Positions 47,601 through 59,700 of a stretch of 64,000 nt of DNA are shown piece after piece; within the stretch, counting starts at the first letter, position 1, and each line of letters begins with the position of its first letter. Below the pieces are notes generated by a model. That model was given only the letters and a program-made list of their open reading frames with translations, ran no database searches and was not told the origin of the DNA. Source of the DNA: Callaeas wilsoni (lineage: Eukaryota; Chordata; Aves; Passeriformes; Callaeidae); contig VWPU01001326.1 of assembly GCA_013398955.1 (NCBI GenBank), positions 62,001-126,000 of the forward strand, in the 5' to 3' direction. The translations under genes and the position numbers were made by a program.

Positions 47601-50159
47601 TCTTATTTATGGAACTGCTCTTCCCCACTATGTTCACCATCTGAGTATCTCTTTTGTCCTTAGTGAAATATGACAGTTGTACAGAGGGCACAGAAACTGC
47701 ATCACATAACACTTCTGAATGGGACCTTTTAAATGTGCCTGTGAGATTCAGGAGCCTGGACTTCAGTCAGACGTTTCGAGGTAATCCCATCCTGTCTGGA
47801 GGACATCTGTGGAGGTCTTCACTTTCTTTAAAGGCAAGAAATTCTGTAGGTTGCAAGCACTCACATGACATTCAAAGACACATACAAGATGTGAATTGTC
47901 ACAATGTTTAAATGTATTATTAAAAAAACATCTAAGAGCACAAAAACCTTCTTTCTCACATGTCTGAGGATACTGGAAATTGCCTTTTACACCTGAGACT
48001 GAGAAAGGTCACATAACCAGTCTCCTCAGAACATCCTACCAGCAGATAGGTCTTTGAATGAGCCACTGTGGTGGCTCCTGACTTTCTGCATGTACTAACT
48101 TCATGATTTCCAGCAGAGCGTATCTCATCTCATCTCTGTGGCGATGACTACTTAGGAATGGCCCTTTGCTTCACAGTCTCAACCCCTTTAACATAAGGAA
48201 GGGGATGTGAGCTGCTTCTCCTCAGTCTGACCGGTCTTTCTAGATGAAAGCGTGCTATGAGCCCACCTTCAGACCCAGAAAAGAGCATTCACTGTCAGAG
48301 TAAGACAGGTACAGCCCACTGCAGCAGCTAGGAAGGAGGTAAAGGAACAATAGCTAAGTTTCATTTGCACTTCCCCCATCTCACAGACAACCTGATGCTA
48401 AGTATTTTTAAAGTAGAAAAGGTTACAATAAAGGGACAAGTTGCTGAGAATCTCACAGGAGATGGAATAGTATTGTTTATTCTTCTCAGTATTCCATGTA
48501 CACAGAGAGGCGGGGGCAAGTCATCTCCACCCAACCATGATGCAGTTGGATTATCTTTTATCAAGCCTCCATATCAACAGAACTGAAATGAATAAATTCT
48601 AAATACAGGTTTTTGTTCTATTATGAACCCAACATGGACAAATGTAAATGCACTAAAGTAAGTACCATGTGTAGATCTGGACTTCCATCATGTGGGGTTT
48701 TTAGCAAAAAACAAAACCAAAACCCAAACAAACAAAAAAACCAAGTCTAATTGGATTAATTTATTTAAATAGAATTCTTTGCATGAGCCAAGGCTGCAAG
48801 ATTGGGCCCTAAGAGTTTAGAAGTTTGGTTTATTGATAGGTACTTTTGGTTGCATTTTCAGTGAAATGTATTTTCTTTCTTTCATATTAGTGAATTGATA
48901 TGACTTCCATAAGAACAACAAAAAATAGTTATATGGATAATTATGTCTAATAGCTAATTATCAAAATCATGCCTCAGTAAGAGTCACTTAAAATTGGGTG
49001 CTATATGGGCTTCACCATAAAATTGCTTTACATATGGAACATTGCATACTAAGAACATAGTGGATAAGAATTAGTAAATACAGACACTTTTGTTTATTTT
49101 ATCCATTGTTTTATAATGGAAAAAATATGTATTACTGGAATATCTCCAAGCAAAGTTCTCTTACACAGTGTTCTAGCAACATAAAGTGTTTTCTGCACAA
49201 CTATTTGAGTCTCTGACACAGAACTGCAAAACATCCTCAAACCAGTGTGAGCTTGTGAAAAGAGAGACTTAGAACTGTCCCGGCTATCTTAGAGTGGATA
49301 CAGTTGAACACATGGTGAAGTTCAGACCTGTAGGCAGCGAGAGCAGCTCAGTGATCCAGTGACTGTGCCATACACACCTGGAGTCAATGCATGCAGACTT
49401 CTGAGATGGCATTGGCTAAGGCTTGTTTGCTACATGAAGCGTTATTTGGCTTGCTACCCGTTTGAAATCAAAATACTCTTACCAACAACACTGCAAACAC
49501 TGAAATACTGTAGTTTTGCAGAATGTATGTTCCATAAATTGTAGTTTAACTGTAATTGCAGGACTTATCCTACTGTTAGAGCAGTTCAGATCCAACACTA
49601 AATTGCATTTTGTAAATTAACAAATGCCATTAAATTCCTCTCAACATTTTGTAATAATACACACAAGTTGATGTCATTTGGTCATACCTTTGTTCCAAGA
49701 ATCTTCATCAGATGTTTCTATAGCCAATTCAGCTTTTGGCTGCTTAAAGCACAGTAGGCAATTATGGTTATTTACTGTAAATGTAGAAAAGTTTTATGTA
49801 AATATTTCTGGGGGAAAAATGCTACATGAACATATGAAGCAGTTATCTAAAAGAAAGAACATAGGTCAATAATAAAAAATACAGGTTTTATTTATGTACA
49901 GTAGTATTCTAATATTTACTTGTTTATATGCAGAAAAAAAATCATATGATTCTGTACTGTATTCTCTGAAAGCATTTAAAAGAGGCTCTGTCATTTTCTC
50001 TGGTTATTATATTTGCAAATAACTCTTGAATTTATTGGAAATCCATGTAAATGACGTCAAATGAGAAACATGTTACATTGCAATGAAATTAATTTAATTC
50101 AAAAATCCTGGCAAAATTCATTGGATTGAAATCTATATATAAATTCAATAGCCAGACAG

Positions 50160-50175
50160 AATAAACCGCAATAAA
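50160..50175 (+). terminator. PAG1: probable distal poly(A) signals of PAG1
   Basis: Two AATAAA hexamers (50160-50165 and 50170-50175) are followed at about 12-70 bases by TTTGTCTTTTGTTTTAGTGG and a GGTT repeat, a strong GT-rich downstream element. Position fits the length of a mammalian-like PAG1 3' UTR. Cleavage would fall near 50185-50200. Confidence 0.45.
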
Positions 50176-50206
50176 TAAGCTTTGTCTTTTGTTTTAGTGG
50201 GTGGGT

Positions 50207-50246
50207 GGTTGGTTGGTTGGTTGGTTGGTTGGTTGGTTGGTTGGTT
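50207..50246 (+). repeat. (GGTT)10 microsatellite
   Basis: Ten uninterrupted copies of GGTT preceded by GTGGGTGG. It lies immediately downstream of the probable distal poly(A) signals and could act as their GT-rich element. Copy number is likely polymorphic. Confidence 0.9.
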
Positions 50247-53039
50247 TTTATCTGTGCCTCTTTTTGTTGTTTTCTTAACAAATATATTATTCAGTCCTTG
50301 CAGTCACTTCATCCTGCAGGTCTTAATACCTGCATTATTTTATAGGATTTTGTTTGTTCGGGGCATTTTGTGCTGATTTCATTATCTGACAAGAACTACT
50401 AAGACTTCTTTGTGATATATAGCCCCTTACTCCTCGCAAAGCCACCATCCTGTCAAGATTCAAGCATGCACACAGCAGCACCAATTTTAAGTTGTCTCTG
50501 ACTAAAGCAGGGAGTCCCATGAACGTAGTGGCACTATGCTCTTTAATGCAGGTAAGAGTATTGGGTTCGAGCCTTTGAAAGCTGTGCAGCTTTCAGCATT
50601 TTTGAAGTTGCAATTACCAGCCCTATGGATTATCCTCTGAAATTGCCATGGCATTTGATTCCTTTCCCTTTGTTAAAGATGCTCTCTAGGTAATGTTCCC
50701 CATCCATTTGCTGCACTGCTCTGTCAATAGCAAGACTCTCATTTGTGTAGAAATACTTTTAAGAGCATCCTGAAGCACTTCAGACGCAGGTGACTTAGGA
50801 CAACTGCTGAATATGTAACACAGATTCTGCATGTAAGTCTAACACAAAGAAATGTCATCTTTTAAGCACGTCACTGGAACAAGGCTTCTTTGCACACTAC
50901 AGCATGAGGCTAAAATAGTACCTAACCTTTTGCGGCTTGCATTCTCCATGACTTGCACCTTCCTCCTCATTATCTTTAATTACAGATAGGAAAAGAGCAG
51001 CTTTACCCATTTAATACTAAGTAGTTACTGATAAACACGTTTCTGGAAAATTCACAGTGCAGATAGGGATTAGTTACACCAAGCTGGGAGGCTGAAGAAA
51101 TTAGACAGAGACAGACAAGTAGTATCTGTTCACTGTCAAAGTGATGGCTCTTTAATGTTTAATCTGGGTAAGTATATTTTAATACTCAAAAGATACAAGG
51201 TCATAGGTCAAATAGAGAATTTCTAAAAACAAGGAATATTTCATGTGCAAAATCATTCAGGATCTAATAAGTGTAAAAGAAGATTGCTTTTTATTGAACA
51301 TTTGTTCATGGGCCAAGAAGCTGCAAAATATGCAATTTGATACAAATTTTTTATTAAGTAACTGCTAAATATTATCCAATACGGGCTGTTCTTCTGAAAA
51401 AAAAAAAAATGCATGCAGCATTATTATCAAGAGAACTGTTTCACAGATTTGGTTTTTTTTTTTTTTATTCTTCATTCTGAACAGTTGCTATCAGCTGTAA
51501 AATAGCTCTTTTACTATGGTTAGCTTCGTGTTTGAGGCCAACCACACAGAACTATAAATGTGGCTGGTTGAAATATTTAACAATTTGCCCAGATTCTGGC
51601 TAATCATGTAGCTACATGCACACACTTGGGAACAGAAAGTATCAGCATCTTTGTACTCCATGAGCTTTGACATCATTTAAAAGTAAAGCTTTAACCTAAT
51701 GGGAGCTCCGTATGGAATCAGGAGTATACTGCAGTGACACCTGGTGTTTAAAATAGAATTAGTCCCTGTGAAGTGTGGCTGACAATTTACTTTTAATTGG
51801 GTACATATTCACTCAAAGACTCACAGTTCACCCTGTGTTCATGGAGCATAGCATTATATTGAACTAGAAAGCATTGGAGCTAAAGAGTGGCTTGACATTG
51901 CTTCGTCGAAAATGTGTCTGACAGATTTGTTTCAAAAGCCCAAAACTGCAGTGACATGATCTTCCTAGCACTGTAGCTGGCAAGATACTTTAGCACTACT
52001 TCTTCTCAGTTGGCTATTACATAAATGAGATTGACCTTTCGTGTAACTCACACAACTGGAATTTCTGTGCAGCCTTTGTGGAGGGACTGATAGGCAAGAA
52101 CAGAGAACTGTCAGTTCAGGCAGAAAACAGGGATCCTGTGTGTGTCATGGTGCTAGAAAGCATATTAGAGCTACAATAGATTCTTCTGAAACAGCTCCTG
52201 CTAAAGAGCTTATTGACCAAAGTAGTCAAGATCTGCATATTTACAGATGTGACTGAAATGGCATGTAAATTCCATCATCAGTTAATGTAATTGAGGATTA
52301 TTAGGATAATGTAAGATAATGAGGATAATTATTATTAAGGATTTCAGTCTGCCACGAGATGAAATAAAAATAAGAAGATCTGGTAGCAATCTCTAATTTG
52401 GACTGATGAACTATTTCTATTATGCAAAAGGTTTGTGTCACCTATTTTGAAAACCACATACATGCTCCACATTTATGTAGTTAATCCTTAAAATTTGCAA
52501 AGGACAAAACTCTAAGGCTAGCATTCTGGTTTTTCTTTTTGCCACAAAATTCTGTTAAGCGGTTGAGCTACCGAAGTCAGATTATGCTAAAAGTCACTGT
52601 TTTTTTCTTTCCTTAATTTTTCTGGAAAATTATGGGAGCCTGTAAAAACAAATAAACATGAACCTGAACTTTCTAAGGCTGCCCTAAGGTTTCATGTCAA
52701 CCAGCAGAGAGCTAAGCCTTGTCCAGCAGATAATTGAAGGTTGTCACTCAAACAAGCATTCAGAGGTCCTTCTAACTTCTCACCTGCAGCTTATTTTCAG
52801 CAGCAAAGTACAAAGGAGAAAAGGACCTGGGCAAAATTAAGTCCAGATGGGTTCTGAAGGAAGCAAACAGCTGCTGCTCCAAGTAATAGAATGAATTTTG
52901 CAACCCAGCAGCAGAACCAGCACTGTGCTGTTTCTAGGTTAGAGGGCTGAGGCTGTCACAGACTGGAGAAGAGAGTTATCAGTAGCTTGTCTTTAAAACA
53001 CATAGTTCCTTGGGGTTATTTTGGAAGATAGGAGTGACA
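50247..53039. other. intergenic sequence
   Basis: AT-rich, with a 13-base A run near 51398 and a 14-base T run near 51453. No coding segment, repeat family or RNA gene recognised. A good-looking donor near 50541 has no convincing partner acceptor. Confidence 0.5.
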
Positions 53040-53765
53040 TTTGCTTTCCCCCAGTTTTCATGCACCTCTCCCAGTCATCATGATCATTCAAAGATAATCA
53101 AAATGCAACAACAATGAGCTGGCTCCCTCAGCATTTTTGGGTGCATCCCACTGGGGTCCATGTCCTGTTTGCCTAAGTATTCTGTAACCTGATCCTCTTC
53201 CACCACAGGTACACGTTCTTTGCTTCAAACTTTCCCTCTGTCTCCAGGTCCTTGGATAACTGAAGGCAGGTTTTCCTAGCAGAGACTGAGGTGAAGAAGG
53301 CATTCAGTACCTCAGCCTTTTCTATGTCCTGTGTCACCAGGGCCCATGCCACCTTCAGCAGCAGCAGGCTCACATTTTCCCTAGTCCTCCTTTTGTGACT
53401 GATATAATTACAGAAAGCCTTCTTGTTGCTTTTGACACCCCTCACCAGATTTAATTTTGATTGGTCTTTGGCTTTGCTGTGTCTTGCCTGCTTGGACAGC
53501 GTCTCTATATCCTTCACAGGTCTCCTGTCCCTGCTTCCACCTTCTATATGCTTTATTTTTGTGTTTTAATTTTTGCCAGGAGCTCCTTGTTCATCCCTGC
53601 AGGTCTCCTGGCATTTCTGCCTGACTTCGTGCTCCTTAAGATGAACTCCTGTTGACCTTGGAGGAAGTGAAGCTTGAATATCAATCAGCTTTCTTGGATC
53701 CCTCCAAAGCCTTATCCCTTTGGACCTTTTCAAGCAGATCCCATCCAGCCACCTCACTCACCAAC
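53040..53765 (-). mobile_element. CR1 LINE internal fragment, ORF2 linker and start of reverse transcriptase (decayed)
   Basis: The minus strand encodes, with frameshifts and stops, the segment of CR1 ORF2 between the endonuclease and the reverse transcriptase. Recognisable pieces are HEVRQKCQETCRDEQGAPG (53566-53757), KSNKKAFCNYISHKRRTREN then EKAEVLNAFFTSV (53173-53517), and after a further break the IIFE...GEV...W start of the reverse transcriptase (about 53043-53100). Neither end resembles the normal CR1 3' tail, so this is an old internal remnant. It is non-functional. Confidence 0.85.
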
Positions 53766-56700
53766 TAAGAGGATTTTTGTGGAGCAGTATTGTGACCTTA
53801 TATGCAATGACTTTAATTGCTTGATCAGGTGTGGGGTTTTATACCCGCAGAAACTGTCTCAGTAGTTGTAAGCATAAAAAATGGCACAAAAGTGTATGAA
53901 GTATGTGAAGGTATTTGTAAATCTGAGGTTTCTTTCCCTCCAGATTTTGCAGCTTAGGTAACACTTGAAGGTTTGGTACATGATGGAAAGATGTTGATTG
54001 CCACTTGTCTGTGACACGTCTGCAGTTGACACGATAAAGACTGAAAAGTGGAAAGATAAGACGACAAGGATCCCGTCCTTTATATGTTGCAGCTAAAATA
54101 CTCATTGGGCAGATGAGTGCAAAGAGATGAATGGGAGTAAAGTCCCATTCTTTCTTGTTCATTGTAATAGGTTTTTCATGATACTCTAAACAGTGAGATC
54201 ACTTTTTTCCATGGCTCCCAAATTCCCACTAGGTCCTCCTGGGTTCATCTACAGTGCTCTCCAATAAACGTGGTGTTCTAGCAAGCCTCCTAGCCCAGGC
54301 ACAGCCTGCTTCTGCAGCCCGTGTTACCAGAATATGCAGCCAGCTCTGGCATATGGGGTAACGTCCCCTAAGCTGCCTCAGCACAGCTCCAGCCCTGGTC
54401 CTGCAGGTCCAGCTCCAGGCCTCAGGTAATGAGCCAGCACAGAACCACACAAGCCCACGCAGACAGAACGCGTTTGTCTCTGCACCAGCACGTGTGGTTT
54501 GGCCACAGCCTAGGTAATTACCCCACGTACGGAAGATAAATAGGTGGGTGTATTTCTTTAACTATGCGTATGCATGGGTGTCAAGGGGAGAGGAGAAGAC
54601 AGAGAACCGCATGTCTGAGATGACGTAACTTCCCTTTTCAAAGCTCTTCTTATGCACTTTTTCACTGGGAATTGTCTGAGCAATGGCCTATAGTGAAAAC
54701 TGGCCAGAAACTCAAGACAGAAAGATTTCAGGTTGTTTGTGGTCAGTTGTGTGGTTCACAGAAAAAGAGAGTTTCGAAGACAGAAGTCTCCCACTGGAAA
54801 TGTGTGAGCTGGAGGCAACACCACCATGAGGTGCTACAGCAAGAGGAACCCCTTCATGAAGAGAACATGGCCTGGGGGTTATCCTGCGCCTTTCAGCCAC
54901 ATATATGACAAAATTGAAACCAAAATTACTATCTTGGTGCCTGGAGTCGCTGTAGAGGCACATTCTTAATAAATTCAGTAATTTTAGGTTAATCTAAAAA
55001 GACCCCTTCAAAATACAAATTATTTCTTTTTGGACCCAAGCCAAGCAACTTTCTGTTTGCTTTCAAAAAAACACCCCCAAAACACTTTAAAATATATGGA
55101 GGATACTCCTGAGGCTATTCTAGCCCTAGAGGGTTACCACAAAATAAGAGCTGAGTGTTTGTGTCCCCTGCACCAGTAAGGGAGTTAGGTGACTTCAAAG
55201 GAGTCTCCAACAGGTGTTGTACTGAGAACAAACTGCTTGGAGTAGTCACTGAGGAACACAGAGGATGATATTAAGGGTTTGCCCACCCAATGTAGGATAG
55301 GCAGGTACTTCCTGGAAGTCATCTTTCACAGACACAAACCATTCCAGTATGTTCTGACAGCTTGTGTCTTGAAACCTGTGTGTTGGGTGAAATGATGACA
55401 ACTACTATTTGTAGCATGAAAAAATTAGCCTGAAGAAATACTTAGCACATGTTCTTTTCTGGAGAAGTGCAAGATGAACCCATTCAGAGACTAAGCAACC
55501 ATGACCGCATCCGTATGGGGAGCACATGTCCTTTCAGTTAAAAACATCTCTATTTGTGCACCATTGCCCTCTTGGCAAATCTGCAATGCTTTAAAGCATG
55601 TGTCATCTCCATTATAGCATGGTGGGAAATGTAAAGTGCTGTGTACACTTTAGGCTGCATTCAGAACTGATTTAGAGGAGTGCTTGAACTCATTTGAGAT
55701 TAATATCTGGTCAGGCCAGGACATCTCTCATGGATAACACAAGTCCAGATTTCCCTCTGGTATTTCAGAAATAACAACAGAAACTGCATCTTGAGGGACT
55801 TGTCTTGAGTGATGCACATGCAATTTTCATACTGCAGGAGAAGAAAGTTGCAGCACTGACAGCCACACAGTGCCATTTGAAGTGTAGCTAATTCATGATT
55901 AAGCTAATTCATTTGTTCCTCTGTAAAGTACACTTGCAACAAAGGAAAAGAATGAGAATGCTATCACATCGCAAGGGGTTCTTACTATTTATTCTTTACA
56001 GAGAGAGAGATAGTTTAAGGTAGGTGAAAAAATTACAGGAATTTTCATCAGACAGACTTTGCCAACATCTGCCATGTTACTACACCCAGCTTGTGGATTT
56101 GACACCAAAGGCCTATCAAGTAAGTGCTGTTGCATGTTTCCTCAACATACAGAAAAAATGTTCTCTTTTTCCTAGACAGCTGCAAGCCCTTGGCATGATT
56201 GGCTCTGAATCCATCAGTGGTCTCCACAGGGTCCAGAACTTCAAATGCTCTTTTCATCCTTGTATGTAGGTTGTGGGGCCTCCCCATAGCTTTTCTCAGG
56301 GCTGTTTAATTCACAAATTGCACTCCCTGTTGGGGCAGAAATAAAAAACTTGCCATTAAGTTGCCTAATTCTCAAACTCATTTCTGTTCCTGATGAACAG
56401 ATTCAGTAGCAAAAGGATGAGAAGAGAGGCAATCCCCAGAATGCACGGGCTTGGACAGCTTTAGCATACTTACTGTTTATACAACATGCATCCACTTGTA
56501 GGAACAGCCACTAGTGAACAACTTCTGTTCCAGCTCATTTTACTGAGTAGTATTTGTTCTGCAACGGACGTACCCCTCACTCCAGTGACCACAAAAGAAG
56601 GCATGTGTCCCAGAGACAATTTTGGATGAGCATGGGCATCCAGGAAGATTGCCAAGTGTTCTGTTCCTAATGGGAAGAAGGTGAGTACTGCAGGGTAGAA

Positions 56701-59700
56701 GAAACTCTATTGTTTGTGCCTGTTGGGGTGGAAGAGCCAGAAGGGGAAGAGAAATGATGGGAGACAGAATGTAATTGGGATAATTTTCATTTCTAAGATT
56801 GCAAAGCTGAATCTATGATTAACATTTCAGTCTTGGGTTCTGGCAGATATGCAGGGCAGCAAGCACCCTCCATACAGATGTCTCAGAGTTCTGGGAGGTT
56901 CTAAGTTCAAAACGGTGACTTCAGCATTCAATAGCCTTGGCAAGTGTTAAGAGGAAAAGTTTGGCATGTATTAAGGATCTCAAAAAGAGGGGGAGGGAGA
57001 CTACTGCCAAAAGCTCTCCATTTTGAACTTAGTTTTTCTCAGAAACTCAGTTTCTATTGCTGTTCATTAAAGCTGCGTTTTCTACACTTGAGGAAAAAAA
57101 AAGAGGCAAAGGATAGGGAGAGGAAGAGGCTCTTAATTTTGAACAACTGTCCACTTCTTGCATTCCCACCCTTAGGTTTTTGACAGTACATTCTTAATTG
57201 AAATAATTATTGACTATGCTTCCCAACTTGAGTTTGGTTTAGGCAGTAACAAAGACATTTTTGGCAATTAGGCTTAATCTAGAAACTGAAAACAAAGCTC
57301 AGTGTTTCTTAAAAACAAACAATGTTCTTACTGTTTGTTAAGGGACGTCGGGTTTTTTTTCCTCTGGTGCTATTTTGAGTCTAGCATGTCTATTGTACAC
57401 AGGCTGGAGCGTTCACTCTGGTTGTTTACAACAATTTCCCTCGTGTTGCCAGGCTTTTCTTCTATGAAGCATAATTTTGTAGGCAATGTACAAAACAAGC
57501 TGCAGTGTAAATAAACGGAATATGTGTGAAAAGTGTTGGCTCAACACCCCTCAAATTTTTCTCTAGCCTTAAAACTGTCATGAGAGCACTAAACACTCAT
57601 GATAAGTCAAAAGCACAGTAGGTACCTCCTTGGATTAAATTTTAAAGGATTATTTCATTTGTACAAATTTGGAACTGAAAATATTTCTCTAATTTCTATG
57701 GCTTTAGGGTAGGCTTTGGTGGCGGCCCAAATTCCACTTTGGGTCTGCTGAGCTCACTGCACTCACAGCTGTTGTTGCTACCAACATGCCTGAGACCACT
57801 GATATTAGCACTGGAAGGAGACTTTTTTGGTTGCAGTAGCTGGAAACTGTTTTTGTGGGGCAGCCACCTGTGGCTGGCCACATCTAGGAGCTAACAGGGC
57901 ATAGAAGAACTTTGTACCATTACATCTTCATGTTCTCCACAGAAGGTCTATCTCCCATACTTGATGCACACCTGGGAGGTCCACATGGTCATAGAACAAA
58001 AACAATGGTTTTTTGACCTCTATTAAACTTTTGTGGGAGTGGGTTAAGCAATACAACATCTCACTGTGATGTGGCTACTGTGGAGAAACAAGCAAAAAGT
58101 AAAGCAATGGGGAGTGCTCTTATTGTCAGTACCCTCACCCTCAAAGATCACTTGGTAGGTGGCCACAGCCCAGCATTCCCCCAGCCATGTAATCCATCAC
58201 TCACACATCAGACAATTTGGCATGTGCACGCAAGTGCATATGCATAACACAAGGGAGACACGAGATAAAAACTTTGCACAAAATAATACTGAAAAAAAAT
58301 CCTTGAAGCACTGAACCATACTGTTATATTGCAAATTCTCCCTACTAGCTTCATGATCAAAATCAGAGGCCAATAGACAGGAGCTTGTGTCACCCTATGC
58401 TGTGCCCCTTTTCACAGTTGTCACATGCTCATTCCTGCAAGCCTGGGGACAGCCACTAAAATCTTCACTGATAGCTACTGCGCAGACACATTTTCATTTC
58501 TTGTCATAACCAGACTGGTGTAAAAGCCAAGAAACACAGCTCTTGTGAATGGGTGTCTCATGTTCTCCACATGCTAACACACACCTTCCCAGCGCTCGTG
58601 AAAAATCTGACTCAAATGCGCCACCATAAGTGGACAAGAACTCTGTCACATACTTAAGAGCTAGGAAATTTGTTAAAAATCATTATTAAAACAGAAAGAA
58701 AGAAGAAGGTATTAACAAGGCTTACAGATTTCTCACTAGTATGGATGCCACTGGTAAGGACTGCCTCGACCTGAGCAGAGACTCAGACTCCTCTGTGAGC
58801 AGTTTCTGAATGCCCAAAAGTAGTCATTGCTGGAATTATCTCCCTCTGGATCTGAAACAATTAGGCAGGCCCCCAAAAGGGTTAAGTAACTCAGAAATGG
58901 TGTTTTGATACACTGTATGATCACACAAGCCATCACAGAATGTAAGATCCCTTTCTTTTTATCAGTTGCTTAAGAGATGGTTAGTAACACTCTCCAGTTT
59001 TCTGATGAGCTGCTGAAAAACTGTGCTCAGGACCTCTTAGAAGAGGCAGTTGTAAAGCATCTTAGACTGCCTTAAGAAAGAGGTCAGCTGCACTGTGACA
59101 CCTAACATTAGAAAGAATCAGGGCTGCTGCCTGTGGGACTTCCGAAATAGAAAATGTACATATGCTATGTGGAACACAGGCAAGATACATCCAAAATTTT
59201 ATGGATAACTCAAGTTTTCTGAAAGGCTGCAACACACCCTGTGTTTCCTAGAGGTGTCAGAGGCATTGTGTGTGCAGCACGGCTGATGCATGAGTTTGAC
59301 CAAAAGAAGAGTTGTTTTGTTTAGCTCAAATTGACATGGACTTTTCGGTGCATGTTTGCTCATTTTAGTCCAGTTTCCTAACCAGAATTCTACTTGTCTC
59401 CCCAAATGAACGCTGTAATTTACTTTCAATATGCACTTTCCCTCTTCTATGGAAAGCCAAGAGTGGTGCTTTGCCTCTAGAGAGGAGGAAGCTTTCCAGG
59501 AAGGAATTGCAGTGAATTGTTTGAGGAAGCTAGTGGCCTGCCAAACTGGGGATTTCAAAAGCGAAAGAGAAATGGATTCCTCCTCCTTCTCCTCCTCCTT
59601 TTTCCTTACTACTAAGTCTAAAAAAGAATGTTCAAAGCATAGTGCGATATTTATTTTAAGTCTATCACTGAATCATTCTGTGATTTTTCAGTTGTAAGAG

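Larger units (their letters stand above)
41235..50200 (+). other. PAG1: probable long PAG1 3' UTR (single exon)
   Basis: Mammalian PAG1 mRNAs have a very long 3' UTR of several kilobases, so about 9 kb of untranslated exon after the stop is expected. The region shows no other gene. It has four matches to the Pumilio consensus TGTANATA (42799, 43605, 44823, 49797), an AU-rich nonamer TTATTTATT (46202-46210), and several AATAAA signals. The distal end is set by paired AATAAA at 50160 and 50170 followed by GT-rich sequence. The minus-strand frame 45426-45806 (126 codons) is not recognised and is probably chance. Exact extent is inferred. Confidence 0.5.

Noticed and set aside
59660..59700. AATCATTCTGTGATTTTTCAG resembling a CR1 3' terminus
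   Set aside because: The upstream sequence does not match CR1, and the motif is too short to stand alone.
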